Below, piece by piece: positions 18,151-26,931 of a stretch of 59,448 bases of DNA; positions within the stretch are counted from its first letter, which is position 1, and every line of letters begins with the position of its first letter. Made by a program: the position numbers and the translations under genes. The stretch is from a bacterium (GTDB lineage Bacteria; Electryoneota; RPQS01). Below the pieces are notes generated by a model. That model was not told the origin of the DNA. It was given only the letters and a program-made list of their open reading frames with translations, and did no database searches. Location of the stretch: contig JAHJDG010000148.1 of the NCBI GenBank assembly GCA_018812265.1, positions 1 through 59,448 on the forward strand. Reading direction: 5' to 3'.

Positions 18151-18248
18151 GGTGTAATACTCCTTCGCGATGAGGCGGCATGCTCCGCCGTGCCGCGAGC
18201 CGCGCCGCAGAGGGAGCGGGCGAACCAATCGGAGAAACGACAAAACAG

Positions 18249-18280
18249 AAGCCCCGTCCCGAAATCTCGGGACGGGGCTT
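18249..18280 (-). terminator. Terminator of the H1-like/SWIB gene
   Basis: A perfect 14-bp stem, AAGCCCCGTCCCGA with TCGGGACGGGGCTT, around a 4-base loop. On the minus strand it is followed by CTGTTTTG. It lies 24 bases after the stop codon of the H1-like/SWIB gene. Confidence 0.8.
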
Positions 18281-18303
18281 TGATCTTCCGACGAAAAGCC
18301 GCC

Positions 18304-18864
18304 TTAGGCCTTCTTCATGTGGGCCTGGAGGAGCTTGTTCATCTCGAACATGCTGACGACGTTCTTGCCGAACAGGGCCTTGAGCCGGGGATCGGTGTTG
18401 ATCATGCGGCGGTTGACCTTGTCCTGCAGGTTGTTCTTCTTGATGTAGTCCCACAGCTTCTTGGTAATTTCCGTACGCGGCATGGGACGATCGCCGACGA
18501 CCGCACCCAGCACGGCATCGGGGGCCATGGGGGCCATGAAGGCGGGATTGGGTTTCCGCTTCACTTTCGGCTTCACCTTCTTGACGACTTTCTTCTTAGC
18601 CGGCTTCTTGGCTGTAGCCTTCTTGGCGGTGGCTTTCTTCTTGGCGACTTTCTTCTTGGCCGGCTTCTTGGCCGTGGCCTTCTTGGCGACTTTCTTCTTG
18701 ACGACTTTCTTCTTGGTCGCCTTCTTGGCGGTGGCTTTCTTCTTGACGACTTTCTTCTTGGTCGCCTTCTTGGCGGTCACTTTCTTCTTGGCGACTTTCT
18801 TCTTGGTCGCCTTCTTCGCCGTGGCCTTCTTCTTGGGGGCCTTCTTGGCGGTAGCTTTCTTCAT
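18304..18864 (-). CDS. Histone H1-like protein with C-terminal SWIB/MDM2 domain
   Basis: 186 residues, start ATG with AAAGGAGAG upstream. Residues 1-105 are almost only Lys, Ala and Thr, built from KKATAKK / ATKKKVVKK units as in the tail of eukaryotic histone H1 and bacterial Hc1/HctB-like DNA compactors. Residues about 107-186 (MAPDAVLGAVVGDRPMPRTE, then ITKKLWDYIKKNNLQDK, and MINTDPRLKALFG) match the SWIB/MDM2 fold, including the KKLWDYIKKNxLQD helix. It likely binds and compacts DNA in the nucleoid. Strings of near-identical codons in the repeats could change length by slippage. It has its own promoter and terminator. The domains are clear; the biological role is inference. Confidence 0.88.
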   Translation of the reverse strand: MKKATAKKAPKKKATAKKATKKKVAKKKVTAKKATKKKVVKKKATAKKATKKKVVKKKVAKKATAKKPAKKKVAKKKATAKKATAKKPAKKKVVKKVKPKVKRKPNPAFMAPMAPDAVLGAVVGDRPMPRTEITKKLWDYIKKNNLQDKVNRRMINTDPRLKALFGKNVVSMFEMNKLLQAHMKKA

Positions 18865-19393
18865 GGGACTCTCCTTTACGGGTTAACGGTTCACTTGATG
18901 GGTGAACTTCGGCTCACATGGCTGAACAAGGGGTACGGCCCACACTGCTCAAGCAGCGGGCCGGTAGCCGTCGCTCGCAGACCCGGCGATCCCGTCACGG
19001 AGGGGGCAATTCGATCCGGGCGGCACGGTGAGTAAAGCGCCGGCAGGGTTCATTCGCGAACGCATCCAGAGAACATGCCGCAATCAATACGCTAATATAA
19101 TCAAGCGACACTCTCTCTGTCAAGACTTTTCCGTCTGAAATGACACATTTTCTTTTTTAGGCGTTTTGCCCTTCATCGCAGGCAATTTCTCAGTTACTCT
19201 CCGGCGTCTCGACACTGCTCAGGTGCCCGCTCAACTCTCTCTCGATACTCAACTTGAATCTTCAAACAGATCGCGCCACGCTGCTGGGAGAATCCGCCCG
19301 CAACGGCTTCTCCGCCGTGCTTTCCCTATGAAAAATGGGAAAAAAGAGAGGCGTTCGTGCTGTGGAATCCGCCCGATACCATGGTGAAGAAGA
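18865..19393. other. 529-base gap: leader and promoter of the H1-like/SWIB gene
   Basis: Holds a sigma70-like promoter at 19094-19123 and then a GC-rich leader of about 220 bases before the H1-like start at 18864. No gene or known riboswitch is recognised in the leader. Beyond the promoter, 19124-19393 shows no supported gene. Confidence 0.55.
19094..19123 (-). promoter_or_regulatory. Sigma70-type promoter for the H1-like/SWIB gene
   Basis: On the minus strand, TTGACA (19118-19123) and TATATT (19094-19099) are separated by 18 bases. A start site near 19087 would give an untranslated leader of about 220 bases, long enough for regulation after initiation. Confidence 0.7.
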
Positions 19394-19915
19394 CTACGAA
19401 TTGCCCCCGTCTCCGCTACTGCGCAGGACGAGTTCCAGCTCGATCTCGTCCCGCAGCGGAATGCCGCCGATTCCCACCGTCGGAATCTCCGGTTTGAGCT
19501 TTCGGGAAGCGTCCAGCGCTCCCGGATAGACCGCTCGCAGCACGAAGCCTCTCTTCTGATAGAACCGTAAGGCGGGAAGATTGTCGTTGGTCGTGATCAG
19601 CCACAGCCGGCGGCAACCGGCCCGCCGGGCGGTTTCGACGACGGTTTCGACAAGCTTCTTGCCGATTCCCACTTGTTCATCGAGGCTGTTCAGGGTCACG
19701 ATCTCACCCTCCGCTGCCTCCAGCCGGTAGGTGATGAGTCCGACCGGTTCACCGCCCCGGCGGGCGATGAATCCCGGCAGATCGTCGGCGTGATGGATTC
19801 GCCCGCGCGTCACGACTCGCGGCGAACCCCAATGCTCAGTCAGCACCAGAGTTGCCCACGGCCGGAAGGCTGCCGACAGCGGCTCAATCCGGAAGGTCTC
19901 TTGGGGGGAATTCAT
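19394..19915 (-). CDS. GNAT-family N-acetyltransferase
   Basis: 173 residues. The acetyl-CoA pyrophosphate loop is seen as EQVGIGKKLV (Q/RxxGxG/A) following the strand GEIVTLNSL near residue 75. LWLITTNDNLPALRFYQKRGF supplies the family's motif B (N-x-x-A-x-x-F-Y-x-x-x-G-F). These cytoplasmic enzymes acetylate amines or protein N-termini; the substrate is not deducible. It is divergent from the PabB-PabC gene across about 140 bases. Confidence 0.85.
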   Translation of the reverse strand: MNSPQETFRIEPLSAAFRPWATLVLTEHWGSPRVVTRGRIHHADDLPGFIARRGGEPVGLITYRLEAAEGEIVTLNSLDEQVGIGKKLVETVVETARRAGCRRLWLITTNDNLPALRFYQKRGFVLRAVYPGALDASRKLKPEIPTVGIGGIPLRDEIELELVLRSSGDGGNS

Positions 19916-20057
19916 AGGCCGAATAGTCGGACAGGTTGTAAGTACAATCGGCGGAGAACTGCGAGCGGATGATACACAAGATTCCCTGTCAGGTCATGGC
20001 GTTTGTCATGGACGGATTACGCTCGGAAAATTGTCCTAAAATACGTAACTTGAGCCC

Positions 20058-21893
20058 GTGACGCAAGCCCCGATAACATCTCCTGCCGACTCACCGATTA
20101 CGGCGTGGATTGAACTGCCGCCCGACGCACGTCGTTTCGGTACACAATTCGTATTTGCCCGCCCTATCGAAGTCTGGCAGGCCGACGAGATCACCGATGT
20201 TCGATCAGCGCTCACTCGTGTGGCCCAAGCTCAGTCGGCAGGGTTCTATGTGGCCGGATTCGTTACCTACGAAGCTTCGCCCGCCTTCGACTCCGCGCTC
20301 GTCACTCCGTCCAGAAGCCCTTTGCCGCTGGCGTGGTTCGCGGCTTTTCGGGAGCCAACGGAATGCCTTCCGCCGCCGGCCGTCGCGCTGCCGCCGCCGT
20401 CGGAGCCCGTTCTGCTCACCACCGAAGCCGAGTATTCGCAGTCGGTTCGCCGCGCGCTCGAACACATCCGCGCCGGCGACATCTATCAGGTCAACTACAC
20501 GGTTCGTGCCGATCTGGACCTGACGGGATGCGACGGCTATTCGCTCTTCCGCGCGCTGCTCGACGCGGTTCCCATGCCCCGTTCCGCTTACATAGACACC
20601 GGGGAAGCGCAGATTGTTTCGCTGTCTCCCGAGTTGTTCCTGCGGCGGGTCGGAGACGTCATCGAGTCGCGCCCCATGAAAGGCACCGCTTCCCGGCGGC
20701 CTTCGTGGCCGGAAGACGAAGCCGCGCGGCTGGCCCTTGCCGCTGACGAGAAGAACTGTGCCGAGAACGTCATGATCGTAGACCTCATGCGCAACGATTT
20801 GGGTCGCATCTGCCGGGCCGGAACGGTAACGGTCCCCGAGCGGTGGCGGGTGGATCGCTTTCCCACTGTCCATCAGATGACCAGCCTCGTGCGCGGCCGG
20901 CTGGAAGTGGGGACATCCCTGTTCGATATTTTCGCCGCCACCTTCCCGCCCGGTTCGGTGACGGGCGCGCCCAAAGTGCGGGCCTGCCAAATCATCGCCG
21001 AACTCGAATCCGAGCCGCGCGGCATCTACTGCGGAACCATCGGCCTCTTCTTCCCCGGCGGCGACTTTGAACTCAACGTCGCCATCCGCACGCTAACAAT
21101 TCATCCTTCATCCTTCATCCTTCATCCTTCGGCAGTCCTCGGCATCGGCTCCGGCATCGTAGCCGACAGCGATCCCGCCGCCGAGTGGAAGGAGACCCTG
21201 CTGAAAGGCCGGTTCGTCGCGCGGCGGGCGGAGCGGTTTGCGATCTACGAGACGATCCGTTATCAACCCGGCGTGCCGTTCGAGGACCTGCTGGCTCATC
21301 TCCATCGGCTCCGCCAATCCTGCTTCTACTTCGGCCGTTGCTTCCCGTTGCGTCGAATTGTCGCCGACCTCCACACGTTGCGGCGCGCGCTCGATGACCG
21401 CCCGGCCCGCATCCGGCTCGACGTGGAGGACGAGGATGTTCGCCTCGAAATCGAACGGATCAATCTTACGTGGCCGGAAGAGGGCATGATTATCCAGCTC
21501 GCCGATGAGCGGCTTGATCCCGAAGATCCCCGGCTCTACCACAAGACCACGCTTCGTCCCGAGAAATACCACGCGCTGGAGAAAGCCCGGGCTTGCGGCG
21601 CGTACGAGTGCCTGTTCCTGAACATGCGCGGAGAGATCACCGAGGGCGCGCTCAGTAATATCCTTCTGAAGATTGGCGGGCAATGGCTGACCCCGGCGCT
21701 CGGGTGTGGCTTGCTTCCCGGAGTGTGGCGGGAGAAACAGCTTCGCCGCGGTCGCTGCCGGGAGGCCGTGCTCACGCCCGGCGATTTGGCCGACGCTGAG
21801 GAAGTGCGAATGATGAATGCCGTGCGAGGGGAGGGAATCGTGCGGCGGGTGATCGCGTCCGACGGTAGTGTAGTCTACGAGGCGGCTCACTAA
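20058..21893 (+). CDS. pabBC: Fused aminodeoxychorismate synthase component I and aminodeoxychorismate lyase
   Basis: 611 residues from a GTG start; no in-frame ATG precedes the conserved region. Residues 1-370 are the chorismate-binding PabB part: SPELFLRR, SRPMKGTASR (the Lys of PMKGT marks aminodeoxychorismate synthase rather than anthranilate synthase), DLMRNDLGRI, and PPGSVTGAPKVRA. Residues about 380-611 are the PabC part, a class IV PLP aminotransferase fold with YHKTTLRPEKY (PLP lysine) and ITEGALSNI. Together they turn chorismate and ammonia into 4-aminobenzoate for folate; a separate glutaminase (PabA) is needed and not seen here. A tandem heptamer codes HPSSFILHPS inside the PabB C-terminal loop just before LGIGSGIVADSD. 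A terminator follows the stop. Confidence 0.92.
   Translation: MTQAPITSPADSPITAWIELPPDARRFGTQFVFARPIEVWQADEITDVRSALTRVAQAQSAGFYVAGFVTYEASPAFDSALVTPSRSPLPLAWFAAFREPTECLPPPAVALPPPSEPVLLTTEAEYSQSVRRALEHIRAGDIYQVNYTVRADLDLTGCDGYSLFRALLDAVPMPRSAYIDTGEAQIVSLSPELFLRRVGDVIESRPMKGTASRRPSWPEDEAARLALAADEKNCAENVMIVDLMRNDLGRICRAGTVTVPERWRVDRFPTVHQMTSLVRGRLEVGTSLFDIFAATFPPGSVTGAPKVRACQIIAELESEPRGIYCGTIGLFFPGGDFELNVAIRTLTIHPSSFILHPSAVLGIGSGIVADSDPAAEWKETLLKGRFVARRAERFAIYETIRYQPGVPFEDLLAHLHRLRQSCFYFGRCFPLRRIVADLHTLRRALDDRPARIRLDVEDEDVRLEIERINLTWPEEGMIIQLADERLDPEDPRLYHKTTLRPEKYHALEKARACGAYECLFLNMRGEITEGALSNILLKIGGQWLTPALGCGLLPGVWREKQLRRGRCREAVLTPGDLADAEEVRMMNAVRGEGIVRRVIASDGSVVYEAAH
21100..21127 (+). repeat. 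Tandem heptamer TTCATCC x4 inside the PabB-PabC gene
   Basis: Four exact head-to-tail copies of TTCATCC lie in the coding frame, giving the unusual HPSSFILHPS insertion. Seven is not a multiple of three, so gain or loss of one unit would break the frame before the lyase half. The same heptamer, inverted, is present twice at 6896-6909. Confidence 0.85.
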
Positions 21894-21917
21894 GTCTGAC
21901 AATTTCTTTGAACAATC

Positions 21918-21957
21918 ACGCGGCGATTCTCGATGGAGTCGCCGCGTTTCCTTTTTA
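21918..21957 (+). terminator. Rho-independent terminator of the PabB-PabC gene
   Basis: ACGCGGCGA pairs with TCGCCGCGT across a 12-base loop and is followed by TTCCTTTTTAT, 25 bases after the stop. Confidence 0.85.
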
Positions 21958-22647
21958 TCAAACCGAAACCATGATGGAAGAGCCTATCACAGAGTGCGAA
22001 ACACAGTAAAGTGAAGTGGAACTTTAGCTTCGTGTTCATCAAGCATGACGTCGCGAGAGGCATGGTCTTCTTTCGTGCGTTGCAGAATGCAACACCTCTC
22101 CGTAGGGTGTTTGCAGAACAAGGTCTGGCGAACGCAGCGGATCCATCAAGAAAAGAGAGGAATGAGAGAGGCGGCCTTGCGAATCGGCAGGTATGGTTAG
22201 TATATTTCGCGCCGACCTGATGCGACGGCATCGGAAGAGTATTCGCACGAGCGGTTCACTTCGCGCAAGTTTAGTTTTCTTTTAAAAGAATACGATTGCC
22301 GGAAAAGAGTGGGGCAGGCGGATTGTAGATCAGCAAAGTACCGGAACTTGGAGTATCGCTTGAAGTTTGCGAATCCAACCGCAACAGGATACTCCTGCGG
22401 ATCGGCCGCAATCCAATCCGCCCGAATCGCTGTAGCAAGTATGCTGACTATAGTGAAACTACTCTCGCTATGTATTATTCAGGGAGGTGGCGAATTTCTA
22501 TCAGCCTATTTTCAACTCTCGGAGACGATGCGTTGCTCTCCCGAGAGGGAACGTGTAACTTGTGCTGGTCATGTTGAAGGACATGACGCACGACTCGTAT
22601 TTTCGCGTCTTAGAGAATAGATACACACGAAGGAAGAAGGAGGAAGG
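21958..22647. other. 690-base gap before the exported-protein block
   Basis: No gene supported. 22075-22140 holds two small palindromes, GTTGCA-GAA-TGCAAC and ACACC...GGGTGT, which resemble intergenic repeats and account for the short open frames on both strands. The rest is moderately A+T-rich and presumably carries the promoter of the 22648 gene, but no box is convincing. Confidence 0.5.
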
Positions 22648-25311
22648 ATGAGAAGGCTAACTGCGATTTTGACGGCGGTTTTGCTTCTGAGCTTCACCGC
22701 AACCGGATGGGCGGACGAGTTCTGCGCGGATGGACCCAATGCGCCGCGCCTGTACGAACTGAAGGGGCAGATTGATGACTTGAAGGGCGCCGACCAGTAC
22801 GATGTGCCGATCTGGACAGAGTTCCACGAGTTGCTTGGCGGTGCCAATCGTGGCGGTGGCGGAAGTCTTGATCAGGGCGGCGACACCTTCGCCGATGCCA
22901 CGGTGATTCCGGGCCTGCCCTATGACGTGACCGGGACAACCTGCGGCTACGTCAACGACTATCAGCCCTACTGCAACAATACGAATTCGCGCGGCCTGGA
23001 CGTAGTCTATGTGTACACCCCTGCCTTGAACGTGTACGTGGATATCAGCTTGTGTGATCCCTACACGAACTACGATTCCAAGCTTCTGCTCTACCGCGCT
23101 TCGGACAACGAGCTCATTGCCTGTAACGATGACGGCTGCCCGGGAAGCTTGTCTTCCCTGCTTATCAATCGCTATCTGGCGGCGGGCGAGACCTACTACA
23201 TCGTGGTAGACGGCTACGGCACGGGCACTTGCGGTGTCTACCGCCTGCAGATCACACGTTCGGCTTTCGGTGCCTGCAACCGTTTGCAGGATGGGATCGT
23301 GGACAACGGTAACAATACCTTCACGTTCCGGCAGACCACCGACGAGAACAGTTCCTCACCTTACTATGAGGGACCCTTTGATGTGCCCGACAGCGAATGC
23401 CGTGACGATGCCGGTTTCGGCATCTACAGTTGGTTTGACGGCGACTATGGGTGGAAGCACCACTGGCCCGACTGGAACAATCCCAATTTGAACGTGCACT
23501 CGGTTCGGGTGGTCATTTGTTCCTACGACATTGACGAGTACACCTGCAACATCGAGAATCCCGGTCAACCCGAAGAGTGCGAGCTCGACCACATCTTCGC
23601 GGACGGTTCGCTCCAGAATCCCGAGTGGCTGTCCGGCGACAACAATATCTGGACCTCCACGACGTTTGACGTCGCTCCGGCCGCGCTCCTCGATAACGGC
23701 TGGCTCGACATGTTCATAGACATTGACGTCCACAACGACGACTGCTCGTGGGCGACCACTCTCGAATGGGCGCAACTGGTGGTGGTGTATTCCGTGCAAC
23801 AGCAGGAAAATCATCCGCCCTACACGCCCACCGGTTATCATTATCCCGATTGTGTGGATGAGACCACCGACCAGTGCGTGGTGGTGACCGGTCCGAACCC
23901 GCCCGATCCCGACGGCGACAATGTCACCTACCAGTATCGCTGGTTCGTCAAGAACTCCGGCACCGGCGGCGGTTTCGTGAACGATGAAGCGAATCCGCTG
24001 TTCCCCTTCGATCATACCGGTTCCTGTGTGCCGGCGGCGCACAGCTTCCCCGGCGATCAGTGGAAGGTACAGGTCTATGCGGTGGACGAGCACGGCGCAC
24101 TGTCGCTCAATCCCTGGATTGTCACCTTCCCCGAGGTCATCGTGGACTGCGGCGAACCCTGGCCCTTCAGCGAAGTGGACATGGGCGACCTGGCGATGTG
24201 CAACTACCCGACGCTGGTCAACAATCCCGGCCACGGGCTGTCCGGCATCGCTTGGCTGGGCGGGAACGTCAGCGGTGAACTCGCGCCGCTTACTCTGGAC
24301 AACGATATTTTCGACGACGGTGTAGTGCCCATCGGGATCTACTGGACTCCCTGCCAGGTGGAATCCGTAATCGTTACGGTGACCGGCGGCCAGAACTATG
24401 GCGACTACATCGCGGAAAACGGCCTGCTCTATCTGAACGCCTGGAAAGACGGCAACCGGGACGGCGACTTCTGTGATCGTGTCCCCTGCATCGGTGCGGT
24501 GGCGGACGAGTGGATCATCCACGACATGCTGGTCACTCCCGGCGTCTACCGGATTGGCTTCATGGATCCGGGGATTCGCGTGGAAGAGCATCGCTACGAT
24601 GCCATCATGCGCTTCCGCCTGACCAGCCGTCCCGTCGGCCGCAATGGCTTCGGGCTGATAGACACCATCGCCTGCTCCACAATGGGCTGCGGCGTCTTCG
24701 CTATGGACTTCCTGGGCGAGGTGGAAGACCACATCTTCGCAGACCAGCAACTCTTCGTCGAACTCGGCAGCTTCGATGCGGTCGGCGAGAGCGATCTCAT
24801 TCGCCTGCGCTGGAGCACCCGCAGCGAAGCCGGCAACGAGAGCTTCGAGATTCTCCGTGACGGCGCGAGAGTCGGCGACGTCGAAAGTCTGGGCGATTCG
24901 CCCACCGGCCACAGCTACGAGTGGGCGGACTACGGCGTGGAAAACGGCGTAGTCTACACCTACACGTTGGTCAGCGTCAACCTCGATGGCTCGCGCGCGA
25001 CGCTGGGAACGGTGTCGGCTTCCCCGTCCGATCACGTCGGTGCGGTGACCGAGTACGCGCTGTATCAGAATTACCCGAACCCGTTCAACCCGGCCACCTC
25101 GATCGCTTTCGATCTGGCCGAAGCGGGCCATGTGACCCTCACCATCTACAACCTGCAGGGTCAGGAGATTGCCACCATCGTCAACGGACAGATGGCGGCG
25201 GGCGCGCATACGGCGGTGTTCGACGCGTCCGGCTTGCCGTCGGGCATGTACTGGTACAAGCTGACAGCCAACGACTTCACGGCCGTCCGCAAGATGATGC
25301 TGATGAAGTGA
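22648..25311 (+). CDS. Large secreted GEVED-domain protein with T9SS sorting domain
   Basis: 887 residues; ATG with AGGAGGAAGG directly upstream; signal peptide 1-22 (ends ATGWA). Residues about 70-195 look like a bacterial pre-peptidase C-terminal (PPC) domain: DTFADATVIPGLPYDVTGTT, LLLYRASDNELIACNDDG, YLAAGETYYIVVDGY. A cysteine-containing middle region follows. From about 511 (VDMGDLAMCNYPTLVNNPGH) to 692 (LGEVEDHI) is a GEVED-type beta domain, then an FN3-like unit (703-795) and a CTD from NYPNPFNPAT (808) to KMMLMK. The last 370 residues are close paralogues of the next two genes. Probably a surface adhesin or matrix protein; no catalytic motif is seen. Confidence 0.8.
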   Translation: MRRLTAILTAVLLLSFTATGWADEFCADGPNAPRLYELKGQIDDLKGADQYDVPIWTEFHELLGGANRGGGGSLDQGGDTFADATVIPGLPYDVTGTTCGYVNDYQPYCNNTNSRGLDVVYVYTPALNVYVDISLCDPYTNYDSKLLLYRASDNELIACNDDGCPGSLSSLLINRYLAAGETYYIVVDGYGTGTCGVYRLQITRSAFGACNRLQDGIVDNGNNTFTFRQTTDENSSSPYYEGPFDVPDSECRDDAGFGIYSWFDGDYGWKHHWPDWNNPNLNVHSVRVVICSYDIDEYTCNIENPGQPEECELDHIFADGSLQNPEWLSGDNNIWTSTTFDVAPAALLDNGWLDMFIDIDVHNDDCSWATTLEWAQLVVVYSVQQQENHPPYTPTGYHYPDCVDETTDQCVVVTGPNPPDPDGDNVTYQYRWFVKNSGTGGGFVNDEANPLFPFDHTGSCVPAAHSFPGDQWKVQVYAVDEHGALSLNPWIVTFPEVIVDCGEPWPFSEVDMGDLAMCNYPTLVNNPGHGLSGIAWLGGNVSGELAPLTLDNDIFDDGVVPIGIYWTPCQVESVIVTVTGGQNYGDYIAENGLLYLNAWKDGNRDGDFCDRVPCIGAVADEWIIHDMLVTPGVYRIGFMDPGIRVEEHRYDAIMRFRLTSRPVGRNGFGLIDTIACSTMGCGVFAMDFLGEVEDHIFADQQLFVELGSFDAVGESDLIRLRWSTRSEAGNESFEILRDGARVGDVESLGDSPTGHSYEWADYGVENGVVYTYTLVSVNLDGSRATLGTVSASPSDHVGAVTEYALYQNYPNPFNPATSIAFDLAEAGHVTLTIYNLQGQEIATIVNGQMAAGAHTAVFDASGLPSGMYWYKLTANDFTAVRKMMLMK

Positions 25312-25378
25312 CCTACGCACCACGCATGTCATCCTGAGGCGGCTCCGCCGCCGCCGCAGGATCTCTGGAAGATAGTAC

Positions 25379-25418
25379 GGTTTTCGGGGGCGGCCGACTG
25401 AGGTCGCCCCCGAAAACC
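25379..25418. terminator. Long perfect hairpin after the first GEVED gene
   Basis: GGTTTTCGGGGGCG and CGCCCCCGAAAACC form a 14-bp stem with a 12-base loop. No T run follows on the plus strand, so it could be a terminator, an RNA-stability hairpin or a dispersed repeat. A GTCATCCTGAG-like fragment lies just before it. Confidence 0.55.
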
Positions 25419-25532
25419 AAGGTCTTAGTCGCCTGCGGGAAAGCGACGGCGGACGCTTCCCGCAACGGACGAAGGTTTTCGAACGCGACATGTGTTGATA
25501 CAAGGATGATAGGCTTAGGGAAAGGATAGAAG

Positions 25533-26732
25533 ATGATTCGTGCGCTATTGCTGATGTTGTTGATGGGGTGGGTCGTCGTGTCGCCGGCAGTGGCTGCCCT
25601 CGATATGGGCGATCTCCCCGCGTGTGGTTATCCGACGCTGTTTGCGAATCCGGGACACACGATTTCGGGGATTGCCTGGCTTGGCGATTGCATAACCGCG
25701 GAGACCAGCCCGCAGACTCTGGATGGAGATGCTTGCGACGACGGAGTCACGTTCTTGAATTCTCCGTGGTATCCGTGTACTCCGGTGCAGGTTCAGGTGG
25801 TCGTGACGCCCGGTCCCATCTACCCGAACTGGACCGGCACGCTCTATCTCAATGGATGGAAGGACGGCAACCGGGACGGCGATTTCTGCGACACCCTGTG
25901 TGGCGGTGCCGACGATCCGAACGGCGCGCCGGAATGGATAATCCAAGACGCTCTCGTAACGCCGGGGATCCACGTGTTCACCTTCCCGGATCCCGGCGTG
26001 CTCGATCAGGGAGTCTACGAAGGGATTTTCCGTTTCCGCCTCAGCCAGCTTCCACTCGGGCCCTATGGATTCGGTCTCTTCCAACCGGGCTTTTGTCCCG
26101 ACATGTGCTTCGGCACGTTCGCATTCGACACCTGCGGCGAGGTCGAAGACTACATTATCGAGGACCTCCAACTGGCGGTCGAGATCAATGACTTAATCGC
26201 CATTGCCGGAGACGGCGAGGTTACGCTGAACTGGCGCACGGCGTCCGAATTGCAGAACGACCGCTTTGAAATCGAGCGCGACGGGAACGTGGCGGCGCTC
26301 GTTCCGTCGCGGGGGAACACCCCATCCGGATTCGACTACGCCTTCACCGATCGGGGTCTGGAGAACGACCGACGTTACGAATATGCGTTGTATTCGGTGG
26401 ACCTGACGGGGACGCGCGAGCTTCTCCGCACCGCTTCGGTGGTTCCGATGGGGTCGCACGCTGCTCCGACGGAATACTCTCTGCACCAGAACTACCCGAA
26501 TCCGTTCAACCCCAGCACGCAGATCGTCTTTGATCTGAAGGAGCAAGTCTGGGTGAAGCTGCGGGTCTATGATCTGCAGGGCCGTCAAGTCGCCGAGCTG
26601 CAGGATGGAGTGTTGCCGCAGGGCCGCCACACGGCGAACTTCAACGGGTCTACCCTGCCCACGGGACTCTACATCTGCCGCATGCAGGCGGGCGACTTCG
26701 CCTCTGAAATCAAGATGCTGCTGATCAAGTAG
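25533..26732 (+). CDS. Secreted GEVED-domain protein with T9SS sorting domain (second copy)
   Basis: 399 residues; GGAAAGGA upstream of ATG; signal peptide MIRALLLMLLMGWVVVSPAVA. The mature protein starts almost at once with the GEVED-type domain (DMGDLPACGYPTLFANPGH at about 25, CGEVEDYIIEDL at about 202). Then come an FN3-like unit (TLNWRTASELQNDRFEIERD) and a CTD from NYPNPFNPST (about 320) to KMLLIK. It lacks the PPC and middle regions of the preceding paralogue, and its FN3/CTD part has diverged more from it than the third copy has. Four cysteine pairs in the GEVED domain are shared by all three copies. Function unknown; surface role inferred. Confidence 0.82.
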   Translation: MIRALLLMLLMGWVVVSPAVAALDMGDLPACGYPTLFANPGHTISGIAWLGDCITAETSPQTLDGDACDDGVTFLNSPWYPCTPVQVQVVVTPGPIYPNWTGTLYLNGWKDGNRDGDFCDTLCGGADDPNGAPEWIIQDALVTPGIHVFTFPDPGVLDQGVYEGIFRFRLSQLPLGPYGFGLFQPGFCPDMCFGTFAFDTCGEVEDYIIEDLQLAVEINDLIAIAGDGEVTLNWRTASELQNDRFEIERDGNVAALVPSRGNTPSGFDYAFTDRGLENDRRYEYALYSVDLTGTRELLRTASVVPMGSHAAPTEYSLHQNYPNPFNPSTQIVFDLKEQVWVKLRVYDLQGRQVAELQDGVLPQGRHTANFNGSTLPTGLYICRMQAGDFASEIKMLLIK

Positions 26733-26768
26733 GGATGGGCGCGGGGGGAGACCACATACAAATGATGT

Positions 26769-26791
26769 GGGGCGGACGGCGCGTCCGCCCC
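26769..26791 (+). terminator. Terminator-like hairpin after the second GEVED gene
   Basis: GGGGCGGACG-GCG-CGTCCGCCCC followed by GCAGCGTTTTC, 36 bases after the stop. Confidence 0.65.
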
Positions 26792-26931
26792 GCAGCGTTT
26801 TCGGGAGCCGCTACGCGATTTAATAGATTTGGTATCCTTTCGGCGATACCCGCGCCGCCTCCCACGCGGTACGCCGATTGCTGTCACTGTTGCATGAAAA
26901 GATTTCGAGAACTCCAGTCGCGGAGGAAGAG

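Noticed and set aside
19166-19387. 73-codon plus-strand frame
   Set aside because: No ribosome site, no family, Arg-rich composition.
22011-22248. Short frames on both strands in the gap before the exported-protein block
   Set aside because: They coincide with small palindromes; no start signal or protein-like composition.
23356-25503. 715-codon minus-strand frame over the first GEVED gene
   Set aside because: Shadow of the real gene in GC-rich sequence; no domain recognised.
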